64,000 nt of DNA. Origin: Dama dama (taxonomy: Eukaryota; Chordata; Mammalia; Artiodactyla; Cervidae). The stretch lies in assembly GCF_033118175.1 (NCBI RefSeq), contig NC_083711.1:46758001-46822000 (forward strand), read 5' to 3'. Shown here one piece after another: positions 24,273 to 36,659 of this stretch; the stretch's first letter is position 1, and each line of letters opens with the position of its first letter. The notes below the pieces were generated by a model that saw only the letters and a list, made by a program, of their open reading frames with translations, was not told where the DNA came from and searched no databases. A program made the position numbers and the translations under genes.

Positions 24273-24482
24273 ATTGTGCTTAGTCACTCAGTCGTGTTTG
24301 ACTCTTTGTGACCCCAAGGACTGCAGCCCGCCAGGTTCCTCTGTCCATGGGGATTCTCCAGACAAGAATTCTGGAGTGGGTTGCCATGCCCTCCTCCCAG
24401 GGGATCTTCCCAGCCCAGGGATCGAACCCATGTCTCCCTCATTGCGGGGCAGATTCTTTACCATCTGACCCACCCGGACTTC
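24273..24482 (-). mobile_element. Bov-tA SINE, full length
   Basis: A complete minus-orientation copy, from the cactcagtcgtgtttgact tail to the gacccacccggacttc head. Confidence 0.9.
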
Positions 24483-26039
24483 ATTTGTCTTCTACACCTG
24501 CCTTCACTCCACACACAAAAATGAGGCATTGTAGCTCAATGATATCATAATACAGAAAGGCACCATTAAATAAACCTGTGAGTTTTTGTAATACATCCAC
24601 TGACCTTTTACAAATATAAAATTTAGAACGTTATACAACTCAGAGGAATAGAAAATAACCACAAATTTCCCCCTGAAACTACCATGAAAATACCTTTAAT
24701 ATCGCTTCTGGATATGACCTAAATTAAAAACACAGGGATACAAAAACCTCCCTTGTGAAAATAAATGAATTATAATTTAAATAACTTTTGAATAATCACC
24801 AACATTTTTCCTTAGAGAAAAAGACAACCATCCTAAGAGAACGTCTATTAATAGCAATATGAAACTAGTCAGAAATGTACTCTTACCACTGAAAAGATGA
24901 AACTGAGCTTTCTGGAAGTGTTTCAATCTTTAAAAAGTAACCCTGAATAAATGAAGTAATTCAAAATATAAGTGTATTTTCTTTAGTATGTATAAAACTA
25001 AGGCAGTTTTTTAAGTGATTAAAAGTGTTGATGGATTTCAGAAAGCCAAGAATTTTGTTATTAACAGCTGAAGTCAGAACTTAGTAATGGCAGATTGTGG
25101 CATTTCATGTATTCCCCACAGGCTATTACTTAACCTAAGGTTGTCATGTAAAAATGAATTTTTCAAAAAGATTACAAGCAGAGTGTGAGGAGATATCTTT
25201 TTTAGATATCAATTTTTAGATATCTTTATGTTCATATTTGTTTGATTCTTCATAAACACACAAAACGTCTCTTTGCCTTTTCCTCTATGCAGTGTAGTTC
25301 TTACAAAAGTTAACAAAACAAATACTAACGAATGAAAAACAGGATTTTTGCACATGTGCTGATGAAGAAAACAATTAAAATGGAGCTGTCTTTTTTTCAG
25401 TATCTTGTGGAGGGGGAGGGCATGAACAGTCCACAAGTTACGTGCCAAGAATGTTCTAAAATATGTGATGGAGTTCAGAGCTTTTCTCCTCTTGCAAACA
25501 AGATGATATGCACCAGAAAAAAGGAAGTCTCAAACCTACTGCAATGCACAAGCCTGAATGTTTCATATTTCCAGGTCTATCTGATAAGTTTAATCTGACT
25601 TGATAAATAGTTTAGCTGGCCTGATCAAATACCTACTGCTATGAAGAACATGTTTAGAATATTCCAGTTGGAAGGGACACTATGCCAGCAGTTTTCAAAT
25701 GTTTTTCTCTGTTATTACAAAGTAAGAAATGTATTTTACACTGCGACTCAATATGGTTTTAAATATATATTCCTGACCCACCAAAGGGTCCCCACCTGCA
25801 CAACAACAACAAAAAACACTGTACCACGCCTCCAAAGGTGACAATGCTGAATTCTCAAATCAAAGACCTTGTGCTCATTTTTGCCCCCAAATTAGAAAAT
25901 GTGCTTCCAGTTTATGTCTACAGTGCTTAAAAGTGAAGCCCAGTCTACACCAAAATACTGGAAATGGGACGACATATTTTAAAATAGCACTAAAATCGGC
26001 AAAATATTATCAACAAATCATCTAACACAGGACAGCAGA

Positions 26040-26310
26040 GGTTCTCAAACGGGGATGGGGGACATTGGAGCAATTCTACCTTTCACTTGGCAGAGCATAG
26101 AGATGTGTGGGAAACATGCCCTGGAGGAGGGCATGGCAACCCACCCAACCTGACTGAGCCACTAAATAATAACAAGAGACAGGTCACCACTGGAGGGGGA
26201 GGGTCTACTAGCATCCAGCGGGTAGAGGCCAAAGATGCTGCTCAAGTATCTTACAAGGCACAGAACAGCCCCCAAGAATAAAAGGGCGATGGACCCAAAG
26301 TGTCAAACAG
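26040..26310 (+). mobile_element. MER20-like element interrupted by Bov sequence
   Basis: The left end (cagcagaggttctcaaacgg) and right part (tactagcatccagcgggtag, aggccaaagatgctgctcaa, cacagaacagcccccaagaa) match the plus orientation of the family seen at 17150-17376. The middle (about 26110-26145) instead carries ccctggaggagggcatggca, a Bov-tA core sequence. It is a composite of an old DNA element and a small SINE fragment. Confidence 0.6.
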
Positions 26311-28017
26311 AGTCAAAGCTGAGATGGGCTGACTTGGAGAAAAGGCTAGGGCATCTCCAACAGAAGATCTGAGTTAGTTCCTTTTCCTCTGGCTAAGGGT
26401 ACAACCCAGGGAATAGTTTTTCCCACAAGGTCAAAGAAATAAGCAGAAGGCTTATTTTTCTTTAAGCCAAAGAGGAAAGGAAAAAAAAGGTTCTTCTTAT
26501 TACTCTGCAGCCCTCAAGTATTTTTCTTGGTCGGGGCCCCTCACTTAACACGAGTGTATGAAAAAGGACGGTAATAGGGTCAGGAAGTAAGAGTCTCCAG
26601 ATTTTCTGCTTAGCTTTGTAACTGGAAAGAATAATAATCTGTGACCAGGCTAACACCACCTATTATTACTCACTTTCACAAGGTAGAATTGACAGAGAGT
26701 GTAACCACTACTGGAAAAATAATTTTCAAAATGGGTATCGCAGGACCAATCCATACACTCACTCTCATCAGTAACTCCACATGGCCAGCTCTTTCTCCCT
26801 CTCCAAGTCCATCATCACCCCCGTGCTTGTCAGCTGCTTCTTCCCTAGATGGTCTCTACCACACTATAGTGGACCATAAAGGGTAGAAAGCCTCTTCATG
26901 CAATTTTTGAATTTTAATTTTATTTCAGTGGACAGAAAACACTGGAATTTGATTTCACTGCCCCTTTGGCTGCAGATGTATCTAGGGGATTACTCAGAGA
27001 ACATGTGTTCACTTCCTCTGAATACTGTCAGGTCAGATGTGGTAAGCCAGATACAAATTTTGATACTGCTCCAGGAAAATAGCCGAGTAATTTTTTTTTT
27101 ACTACATATCTCAAGAGAAAACACAAGGAATGTTAATTTAAATAGCAGTGAATTAATACAACAAAGAACACATGCTTATTTTAGGCTGCTTTTTAAACGG
27201 CAAGTGTGTTTTTAGATAAACATGTGCTCATGATTCTGATTTTATGTAACCCTCCAGCTAACCCCATATTGTAGTCACATTACTATTAAAAATAATAGAA
27301 ATTACCTTAATTTTATTAACATGAACATGAAATGACTTCTAAAAACACGTTCTTTAACAAGAACAAACACAAATGTAGGAAACTTGCATAAATATGCCAA
27401 AAATGTAGAGCAAGGCAACTTTCATTACAATCATTATAAACTAGGAGAGGCTTATACTTTTCCAGTGGACTTTCAAGGGTTTTTGTCAAGGTGCACGGCT
27501 GAGTCTGACTGTATACTTCCTCTCAATAAGAGTCACTTCTGTCACATCTTGTAACACATCTGTGAGATCTTATAAGAAACAGAGAAGAGAGACATCAGAG
27601 TAGGAAAGTGTTCTGAAGAATGAATCACATTAAGCAGAATATCCTATTTCATTAGACTTCAATGAAGACTTTTAATGCACTATTTAGCACTAAGAATTTT
27701 CAGACTACAAAGTACTATATAAATCCTATTACTCTAAGATTTTTAAAGCTGCATCACGACAATCTCAAAAAGATACTTCAAGGCCCTACTTTAATTTCAT
27801 TCATTTTTTGAAAAAATATTGCAATAAGATGGATAAGTGCCGAAAGCTGCAAGAGGGTTATGGTGGCAATTTTAAGGAGAAGAAACAGCTCCCAGCTCAG
27901 TCTTCTTTAAGCCCAAACTCTTGCCTGCATGTAGCAATAATTTACAAAACAATCACATGTACGAAAGTGAGATGTTAAATCCTCTTCAATCCCCAAGCAC
28001 ACACAGCTACATAGAAC

Positions 28018-28200
28018 ACAATGGTTAAGCAAAATGGGCCCTGGGGTCACACGATGAATGCAAATGCCCTACCACTCACTGTGATCTTGAGAAGGTTGTT
28101 TACTGCTGCTAAAGGTCAGTTATTTTTCAGATGGGTATACTACTATCTCAAACCGCATAGGGGAAGAATGAAATGAGATACTGTATGAAAACACCTACTA
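28018..28200 (+). mobile_element. MIR SINE
   Basis: Plus-orientation MIR (acaatggttaagcaaaatgg, actgtgatcttgagaaggtt, gaatgaaatgagatactgta). A CHR-type SINE is inserted at its right end. Confidence 0.72.
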
Positions 28201-28202
28201 TC

Positions 28203-28582
28203 GGGCTTCCCTAGTGGCTCAGTGGTAGAGAGTCTGCCTGCCAACGCAGGAGGTGCGTGTTAGACCCCTGGCCCGGGAAGATCCCACATGCCACAGAAGA
28301 ACTAAGACCCTGTGTCACAGCTCCTGAGCCTGAACTCTAGAGCCCAGGAGCCACGACCACTGAGCCAGCGTGCTGCGACTCCTGAAGCCCGCACACCCTA
28401 GAGACCATGCTTTGCAACAAGAGAAATCACCGCGATGAAAAGCCCGTGCGCTGCAACCAGAGTAGCCCCGCTCGCAGCAACTAGAGGGAAGCCCAGAGAG
28501 CAACAACCACCCAGCATGACCAAAAACAAACAAATATGTAAATAAATAAAAAGATAAAACAACACAAAGCAAAAAACCCTGT
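28203..28582 (+). mobile_element. CHR-type long tRNA SINE with target duplication
   Basis: A tRNA-like head (gggcttccctagtggctcag) is followed by the long body with repeated gaagcccg/gcaac motifs and an A/AAAT-rich tail. Duplications ctactatc lie at 28195-28202 and 28583-28590. An open frame on the complementary strand is a by-product of the repeat. Confidence 0.85.
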
Positions 28583-29080
28583 CTACTATCAAGGGCCTAA
28601 TCCACAATAAATGTCTGAGGGTATTATTACAGTCATAAAGACCAGAAAGGCTTTTGCTTATCATATGTAGAGCCAGTGCATTTGGCACAGCCTCGCTAAG
28701 CCATCAGAACAATGGCTCATTACTTCAGAAGATTTACAGCAGCTTTAAAGCTTCGAGTACAGTGTCCTGTGAAAAGTATAAATCATGAGAAAGTAATTCT
28801 CACTAATCTTCTCCCGGATGACCTCTACTTCACTTCAGTGCCTCATGAAAACACAACCTAGGCGTTGTTTTTGCTATTACTGTAGACTCCTCCCACCTGT
28901 GAAATGTCAAAATCTTTAATGTCTCACTCCTTTGGTCAGTCTCCTGACCCTCCGGCTCTTTTACACCCACTGCTCGGTTTCTGTGACCTTCTCTCTTTTC
29001 TCCCCATCTATTATGTTGCCCTTAGCCTCACTTCTTTCCCCACCCAGCCTGGCTCTCACATCCAGTGTGTGAGCTACACT

Positions 29081-29173
29081 CTTCCGGGCCCCTTCACTTC
29101 CGGGCCCCTTCACTTCCGGGCCCCTTCACTTCCGGGCCCCTTCACTTCCGGGCCCCTTCACTTCCGGGCCCCT
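29081..29173. repeat. 16-bp minisatellite, about 5.8 copies
   Basis: Five perfect copies of cttccgggccccttca occupy 29081-29160, and a partial sixth copy ends at about 29173. The copies are identical. Each of the five internal junctions creates CACTTCCGG, whose complement CCGGAAGTG is the consensus ETS-family binding core. It lies in DCBLD2 intron 1. Confidence 0.97.
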
Positions 29174-29604
29174 ATGCCTTCTTGAGGATCTATCTGCCTG
29201 GGAACCCTCCACCTGGGATCAAATGATCTCTCTGCCCAGGAGCCAAGCACGACTGGAAAAAAAAAAATCACAGTCTAAGGAACAGCTGCCATTACAGTAA
29301 TGGATCCTGATCGCAGATGGGCATTGAAAGTCACCAGTATTTTCACTCAGTGTTTCTCACAATTTTGTCAACGTTAGAACATTAGGTTCTCAGGCCCCCA
29401 TCTCTGTTTCAATAGATTATAATAAATATGGAAGAAAAATTATCTGAAATTTGGAAATACGCTAAAAAAAAAAAAAAAAAAAAGGGTGAGCAGCAGAACC
29501 TTTAAATGCCATAGAGACCAAAAGCTGCCCCCAAACTACAAAGTGTTTAATCGGACTTGTAATTTATCATCAACTAAAGGTCCTAGTCTTGGTTGCACAT
29601 AAAC

Positions 29605-30322
29605 TTGTAATTTTTTTTAATTAACTTATTTTTTAATTGAAGGACAATTGCTTTATAGTATCGTGTTGGCTTCTACCAAACATCAACATGGATCAGCCAT
29701 AGGGTTTACCTATGTCCCTCTTCTCTCATTTGAACATCCCTCCCACCTCCCTCCCCATCCCACCCCTCTAGGTTGTTACGGAGTCCCACTTTGAGTTCCC
29801 TGAATCATACAACAAATTCCCACTGGTTATCTATTTTACATATGGTAATGTATAGTTCATGTTACTCTCTCTATACATCCCACCCTCTCCTTCCTCCCCT
29901 CAAGCTGTGTCCATAAGTCTGTTCTCGACGTCTGTGTCTCCACGGCTGCTCTGCAAATAGGTTCAACAGTACCATCTTTCTAGATTCCATATCTATGTGT
30001 TAGTATATGATATTTGTTTTTCTCTTTCTGACTCACTTCACTGTGTATAACAGGCTCTAAATTACAAGTCCGTCTACCTCATTAGGACTGACTCAAATGG
30101 GTTCCTTTTTATGGCTGAGTGATATTCCATTATATATATGTACCACAGCGTCTTCATCCATTCATCTGTTGATGGACATGTAGGTGGCTTCCCTGTCCTA
30201 GCTGTTGTAAATAGTGCGGCAATGAACACTGGGGTACATATGTCTTTTTCAGTTTTGGGTTTCCTCAGGGCATATGCCTAGTAGTGAGACTGCTGGGTCA
30301 TATGCTAGTTTTATTCCTATAA
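29605..30322 (-). mobile_element. L1 LINE 3' end
   Basis: A minus-orientation L1 3' UTR and the end of ORF2 (gttgatggacatgtaggtgg, agtgagactgctgggtcata, gctgagtgatattccattat). It lacks a clear 5' end and is older than the copy at 35096-36185. Confidence 0.9.
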
Positions 30323-30829
30323 ACTTGTAGATTTTTGTCCTGTGGAGATGCATATAATTTCTGGACAGCTGAAAAAAATAAATCCAAGTATTACAGTTTA
30401 TAGCCCTAGTAGCCCACTTTTAGTCATCTAATCTAGCAATTACAGCCTAACACTGCCTATCTAAACACCTAGTCTCTCAAATACTCTTTGGACACATTTT
30501 AACCTCTTACTGATTCCTTCATTAATTAATGAGTTGAATAAAATCTTTGATGTGTTAATTTTATATTTGCACGACAGGTATAATTTTGCTTCAGTGGTGC
30601 CTAGGAAGGAGCCACACTTTTAATCAACTTCAGAATTCTAACAATGAGGGCAACAACAAAAACATACAATCTTTCTCCACCCAGTGTTCCCCAATATCTA
30701 CCACTTTTTCCCACTTTTTTTTCTTATAGAGATTTCTCAGTTTTCCACATTTGATGTCTTATTTCTTTGTCTCTTGTACTCCCTTCCATTCTAGGCTCCA
30801 AATACGACAATTCGGTTTCCAGACAGTTG

Positions 30830-31290
30830 TGGGTTGGATTGTGCTTTCCCTAGACCCCATTACCCCAACAACCAAATTATATGTTCCTAATTCCTGGAAC
30901 CTATGAATGTCACCTTATTTGGAAACAGGTCTTAGCAGATGTAATCAATTTAAAATGAGGTCATACTGGATCAGGACAAACCCTAATCCAGTGTCTGGTG
31001 TCCTTATAAAAAGAGGGACATTCGGACAGGGATACAGACATAGGGAAAATACCACGGAACCTCAGAGGCAGAGACTGGAGCGATGCAAAGGGATTCCAAA
31101 GACTGCAACCCCCAGAAGCCAGAAGCAAGGAAGGGCCCTCACCCAGAGCCTTCAGAGACAGCACATGGCCCTGCCAATACCTGACTTTCATAAGTTCAGC
31201 CTGCACAACTGTAAGACAATAAATTTCTGCTGCTTGAAGCCATCTAAATTTGTGGTGATCTGTTATGGCAGCACCAGGAAGCAGAGACCT
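30830..31290 (+). mobile_element. Old mammalian repeat, LTR-like, family not named
   Basis: A recognisable series: gtcaccttatttggaaacag, gatgtaatcaatttaaaatg, tgtccttataaaaagaggga, agacaataaatttctgctgc, gttatggcagcaccaggaag. This is a common ancient mammalian repeat whose name I cannot give reliably. The 136-codon open frame here is not a gene. Confidence 0.65.
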
Positions 31291-31319
31291 ACCTTCCCAA
31301 TGGGACTAATTCACTAAAG

Positions 31320-31745
31320 CGGTCAGTTTGCGAGCTGCCAAGTCAACAGATACTTTGCCATCCTTATCATCTGTGACCTTTCCACAGCATCTGGTATTGC
31401 TGGCCTTTCCTTTCCTCCCACCTTCCTTCCTTCCTTATCGGCCCTCCCTCCTTCTTAGAACTCTCCTTCCCCAACTTAGCTCTTCTTTTAACTCTCTAAT
31501 TGCCACTTCTCTGGCATCTTAGCTGACATCTCTGGACTATAGATCACTGACGCTGCGGTTCTCCAGAGCTCTTTCCCCTCTCTCTGTATGCTGCCAGGGC
31601 CATCTCTCCACCCCGACTTCAGTTACCACTAGGTGGAGAATGCTCCAAAGTTTCCAACCTTTCTCCTAATTCTCAAATCTGTCATCTACTTCTATATTAA
31701 GCATCTCCACTCAGAAATTCCACAGTATTCAAACTCATGTACCAA
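31320..31745 (+). mobile_element. L2 LINE fragment
   Basis: Plus-orientation L2 sequence from upstream of its 3' end: a ct-rich stretch, ctccagagctctttcccctc, then ccccgacttcagttaccact. The L2 at 32080-32700 may be the same insertion, split by the repeat at 31746-31985. Confidence 0.6.
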
Positions 31746-31985
31746 GCATTCAATGAGCATCTTCCATGTGCCAAGTACTGAACCAGGTGTTAGAACAAGA
31801 GAAATGACAAGGCTCTTGTCCTTACAGAATTTACAAAATAGTACGACAGACATAGTATTAATAAATAATTTCCGGGATGTTGAGTACTGCAGGGAAGTAA
31901 TGGATGTGATACAGTGTATGCGTGCGCATGCACAGGATAAATAGCAATTAAGTAGACAAATACTTGTGGATGAGGGAGGTGTTGA
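31746..31985 (+). mobile_element. Ancient interspersed repeat, family not named
   Basis: gagcatcttccatgtgccaa, tcttgtccttacagaattta and attaataaataatttccggg follow the order of a common old repeat (the family that begins with an agcatttattgaatgcct-like motif). It appears to sit inside an L2. A related copy is at 48240-49240. Confidence 0.45.
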
Positions 31986-32079
31986 AAGCAGAGAGAAGAC
32001 AATTACAGAAGGAAAAAAACCCAGCATTTTTAACTGACCTTTGCTCTCTCAGATTTAACTGGTCATTAAGTTTTATACT

Positions 32080-32700
32080 TTGTTTCCTTAGTATCTCTAA
32101 ATTTAGTCCCTCTGAACAACTGCAGGCCCTTGCAAGAGTTCTCCAACAAGTTCCCTCCACCTCCTTTCTTTCCTCTCCAATCCACTGCCCACACTCCTGC
32201 CAGTGTTTCTTAGACTGGGTCATGTAGGTCCCTCATTTAAAAAACCTTCAACTGTTCTCCACTGATGCTACAATAAATCTCTAACTCTTCGGCAAGAATA
32301 CAAAGTCCATTATAATCTGTCCCCTGACTCCCTTTCCCATCTCATCTCTCAACTTTGCCCAGAACCTCTCTGCCCCCTGGATCTCTGCTCTGGAACTGTG
32401 GGTGACTCCCAGGTAACTCCCCCATGCTGCACCCACCCTCTCTCCTCTGCACTTCTCAGCTCTGCCAGCAATAATGTCCTTCCTCCTCAGAGCCACCTGG
32501 CAAATACCTACTCGGTGCTCTCTTGGGAAACCTTTCTGAAAGTCCAGGTCTTTCTCTCCATTTCCATGATTAAAATCTCTTTACTGAATATGCTTAATTA
32601 TGCATATTTATGTCGGTTTGCCACACCAGCTGCAGAACTCTGCTAGGCAGGCAATGTGTTCTGTTCGCCTGGGTAGCCCCAGACATAGAAACAAGGCACG
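32080..32700 (+). mobile_element. L2 LINE 3' end
   Basis: L2 3' segments in order: ccttgcaagagttctccaac, gcaagaatacaaagtccatt, gaaacctttctgaaagtcca, gaactctgctaggcaggcaa. Non-coding and old. Confidence 0.68.
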
Positions 32701-32774
32701 CTGGTTCTTAAATGCTGCCGAATTTAGAAAATAACAAACTCAAAACAAACCAAGGCTAGGCAAATGGGAGATAA

Positions 32775-32985
32775 GTGATACAATAGCAAGTACATAGGCC
32801 TGGGGATCAGACAGGCTTTCCGGTGTAAATTCTAGCTATGCCAACTTCTGAAGTGATCCTAGCACTCAACCTCTACATCCTCAACTAGACATGGGAATAA
32901 TAACCACCCCATCTCCCAAGGTAATCGTGAGGGCTTGGTAAGAACTTATGTAAAATGCAGTGGATTCTATAAATGGGCACAATCT
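32775..32985 (+). mobile_element. MIR SINE
   Basis: Plus-orientation MIR (catgggaataataaccaccc, ggtaatcgtgagggcttggt). Diverged. Confidence 0.7.
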
Positions 32986-34849
32986 CTCTGAAGATGTCTA
33001 CATATCTAGTACCCTCCCTTCCTTCTGGGAACTACTTTGTAGGTTGCAACAGTTTTCATATGACCTCATGCCCCCTGGTTAGCTAACTGGTCCAAGGGTG
33101 GGTACTGACTCACACTCTGCCCATTTGAGGCCAACTTACCCTGCCCTCCCATTTCCTGCCCTTCCATGTCAGGGAAACCCCAGAATCTCTCCAGTGTTGA
33201 GGCTACAAGCCTTGAGGATTGCCAGCAGCCATGATCCGCTGCATACAGAGAAAGCCAGACTGTAACAAGACAGAGTCCTTGGTGTCGGAGGTCTGGCTGC
33301 ATCCCTGCTTTTCCAGGAGCTTAGTCTGGCTCAGTCCTTAAGAAGATTCCACAAGCTACCTCAAAATGCTGCCCAAAATTACGTTCTACTTTAAGCATGT
33401 GTAATTTTCAGTTCCCTATAACCCTACTAACTAAAACACTCTTCCTCCACCTGTGCAACAGAATGTCTCACATCCAGACCTATAAAGTTAGCATCTAAGA
33501 TAAAAAGAGTAACCAGAAACAGGTCATGCTAGGAAGAGGGAGAGGAACCATGAACCTGAAAAGAGTGGAAATCAAAGGAAGTTGAAGTCTATCAACAGGT
33601 AGGAAGTTGGAGAAAGGGGAGGCCAAAAGCGAGGTGACAAAACCTGTATTAAGGTCTCAGTGGATTGGAGGCCAAGTAAGGACATTTCCTATGAACAATC
33701 TGTCACATTTCTTCACTACACGGCCTGACCCCTTCACTAAGCTAGGGGTGGAGCTTTCCTATACAGTAAGTGTAGGGAAAATGGGGAGAAGGGCCAGATG
33801 GATGGGGAAGCACTGGATCTCAGTAGAAAGCCAACACTTGAAAATGGAAATCTTAACTGCAGAGTAGGGAAAGAGAAACAAAACTTTCATTCACACATTG
33901 TTTCACTCATTGAACCAAAATTTAGCAACTGCCTAGATTTGGTCACAGCCTCATACATTCTACAGAGGTGAGTTATACATTAAAAAAAAAAAAACAAAAA
34001 AACACCGAGGGTGACACACCTAGTATTAATATTTAAATCCATGTATGTCTGACTTCAACATCTCTATACTTTCAAACTCCATCCAAGTTAAAAAATAATG
34101 AAGACAAAGAAAGCTGTCAGGTTTAAAAGAAAAAAAAAAAACTCACAGTTAAAGAGACACTTTCAGAAGAGCAGAAGCTAGACTGCAAGGAAATCATCAT
34201 TTAACAAATATCTTATGTGTGCTAAACACTAAGAAAATGTACAGCACAAATGTAGTCTACTTGCTAGTTGGTCACTGAAAAAAGGAGAAATATAAGCTGC
34301 TGGCAAAGCAACCAGTTAAAAGAAAAGATGTATATATAAGCCAGTGGCGTCTTGACCGTGCTTCCAGACACAAGGTTAAGAGGCACCATGGAAGTTTAAA
34401 TCACACTAAAAGCACAACTTCCATTCCCAAATGAAGCAGGGTTCTGGACAAGGTGGAAGAGATGATTTGAGAAGAAGAAAAGGTGAGGCAGGATGTAGTG
34501 TTACTTGCAGGGATGAACAGCAGGACAAGGGTTCGGGACAAGGCAGGTCAGTCGTGATGCTGTGGCTGAGCAGAAATCCCATGGGCCGTTCGCCCAGTGA
34601 TCCTTATCTGAGGCAGATCTAGTCACAAGGGTCACATGCCTTTCTCCAGTAACCCAGAGCTATTCTGAATGAGAGAAAGCGGTGGGGACTGGCATGTGGG
34701 CCAGGTTTAGGATCGATCAAAGACATGGGGAGAAGCATCAATGGGATGATGGACCTGGGCTGAGACATGTGACCCAGAAATGGGCAAATGGGCTGGGGAG
34801 AAGCAGACGTAGCTAAGGGTGATGTCACTGCTAGTATCACCATAGGTAC

Positions 34850-34965
34850 AAACTCTTCAGTTTGCCCCGCAGTGGAAGTCCTTCACAATCTCGTCCCCAC
34901 TGACCTTTCCGGCCTGTTTTGCATTACTTTCCTCTGACACCAGACTGGTGAAGCTACCTGAATGT
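34850..34965 (+). mobile_element. Possible L2 fragment
   Basis: A short match to the L2 segment around ttcacaatctcgtccccact and cttgcattactttcctctg-like sequence. Tentative. Confidence 0.4.
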
Positions 34966-35095
34966 TCTCCAGGAATTTCAGCCAGCAGAGAAAAAGGCAG
35001 GTGACTGGAGGTGACTATTCAGATCAAAATCTGAATGAGCGGGCAAAGGAGTGGACCTCACTGGCTTTCATTGATTTTGGCTTAGCACAGCTCTT

Positions 35096-36185
35096 TTTTT
35101 TTTTTTTTTTTTTTATTATTATTTTTTTTTTTCCCAGTGGGTTTTGTCATACATTGATATGAATCAGCCATGGATTTACATGTATTCCCAATCCCGATCC
35201 CCCCTCCCACCTCCCTCTCCACCCGATTCCTCTGGGTCTTCCCAGCGCACCAGGCTGGAGCACTTGTCTCATGCATCCCACCTGGGCTGGTGATCTGTTT
35301 CACCATAGATAGTATACATGCTGTTCTTTTGAAATATCCCACCCTCACATTCTCCCACAAAGTTCAAAAGTCTGTTCTGTATTTCTGTGTCTCTTTTTCT
35401 GTTCTGCATATAGGGTTATCGTTATCACCTTTCTAAATTCCATATATATGTGTTAGTATGCTGTAATGTTCTTTATCTTTCTGGCTTACTTCACTCTGTA
35501 TAATGGGCTCCAGCTTCATCCATCTCATTAGGACTGGTTCAAATGAATTCTTTTTAATGGCTGAGTAATATTCCATGGTGTATATGTACCACAGCTTCCT
35601 TATCCATTCATCTGCTGATGGGCATCTAGGTTGCTTCCATGTCCTGGCTATTATAAACAGTGCTGCGATGAACATTGGGGTGCACGTGTCTCTTTCAGAT
35701 CTGGTTTCCCCAGTGTGTATGCCCAGAAGTGGGATTGCTGGGTCATATGGCAGTTCTATTTCCAGTTTTTTAAGAAATCTCCACACTGTTTTCCATAGCG
35801 GCTGTACTAGTTTGCATTCCCACCAACAGTGTAAGAGGGTTCCCTTTTCTCCACACCCTCTCCAGCATTTATTGCTTGTAGACTTTTGGATAGCAGCCAT
35901 CCTGACTGGCGTGTAATGGTACCTCATTGTGGTTTTGATTTGCATTTCTCTAATAATGAGTGATGTTGAGCATCTTTTCATGTGTTTGTTAGCCATCTGT
36001 ATGTCTTCTTTGGAGAAATGTCTGTTTAGTTCTTTGGCCCATTTTTTGATTGGGTCATTTATTTTTCTGGAATTGAGCTGCAGGAGTTGCTTGTATATTT
36101 TTGAGATTAATCCTTTGTCTGTTTCTTCATTTGCTATTATTTTCTCCCAATCTGAGGGCTGTCTTTTCACCTTACTTATAGTTTC
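35096..36185 (-). mobile_element. Young 5'-truncated L1 with perfect 15-bp target duplication
   Basis: A minus-orientation L1 of about 1.09 kb, with poly(A) (poly-T on this strand, 35096-35131, with ATT interruptions), a short 3' UTR and an intact end of ORF2. Perfect duplications cttagcacagctctt lie at 35081-35095 and 36186-36200. The inferred first-strand nick (TTT/AAGAG on the minus strand) resembles the L1 endonuclease site. The lack of decay makes it one of the youngest insertions here. Confidence 0.95.
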
Positions 36186-36186
36186 C
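35433..36186 (-). pseudogene. Uninterrupted C-terminal part of L1 ORF2
   Basis: About 250 codons without a stop encode the C-terminal third of the ORF2 protein: KINDPIKKWAKELNRHFSKE, the Cys-rich stretch CWRGCGEKGTLLHCWWEC with C-x3-C-x7-H-x4-C spacing, and MEYYSAIKKNS near the end. Endonuclease and reverse transcriptase domains are missing, so the copy cannot move itself. The frame's first Met-like codons belong to the flanking region. Confidence 0.9.
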
Positions 36187-36530
36187 TTAGCACAGCTCTT
36201 AAAGACCACTAATTTGACAGGGCAAGAGAGCAGTGTTCTCTAAACAGCAGCCGTGGCTTTGTTCAGAGTTGCGGTTGAGGGAGGACTCTTCTCATTCTGA
36301 AAGCAAAAGAGGCTAGCTCCTGGGAAGAGGGTGGCTGGGAAAACACTGGGCAGGATGTCAGGCCCTGTGCAAGCAGCTTAAGGTTCAAGAAAGGGCTCTA
36401 TTTCCATGGAACTGAGAAGCCCAGGCTCTGAGGGAATCAGACAAAAGACAACAGTGTGAAGGGCATGCAGGTGACTAATGAATAACATGCTTGGGGCGGC
36501 AAATTCACTGCAGAAATGAGTTCCGAATTC

Positions 36531-36659
36531 TTTTTTTTTTTTTTTTTTTGGCCCAGCTGAGTGGATTGTGGAATTTCAGTTCCCTGACCAGGGACTGAAC
36601 CCAGGCCCTTGGCAATGAAAGCGCCGAATCCTACCCACTGAACCATCAGGGAGTTCCCC
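36531..36659 (-). mobile_element. CHR-type tRNA SINE
   Basis: Minus orientation: poly-T at 36531-36549, then gtggaatttcagttccctga and the head aaccatcagggagttcccc. Confidence 0.87.

Noticed and set aside
28203..28275. tRNA-like sequence at SINE heads
   Set aside because: A- and B-box-like motifs are present, but the rest continues into the SINE body. These are tRNA-derived repeats, not tRNA genes.
29081..29173. CRISPR-like regular repeat
   Set aside because: The copies are contiguous without spacers and the genome is mammalian, so this is a minisatellite.
28904..29185. 93-codon open frame over the minisatellite
   Set aside because: Its C-terminal repeats (PLHFRAP-like) are simply the translation of the 16-bp unit. 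No start context, splice sites or family match.
30907..31317. 136-codon open frame
   Set aside because: It lies within an old interspersed repeat and has no domain or conserved composition.
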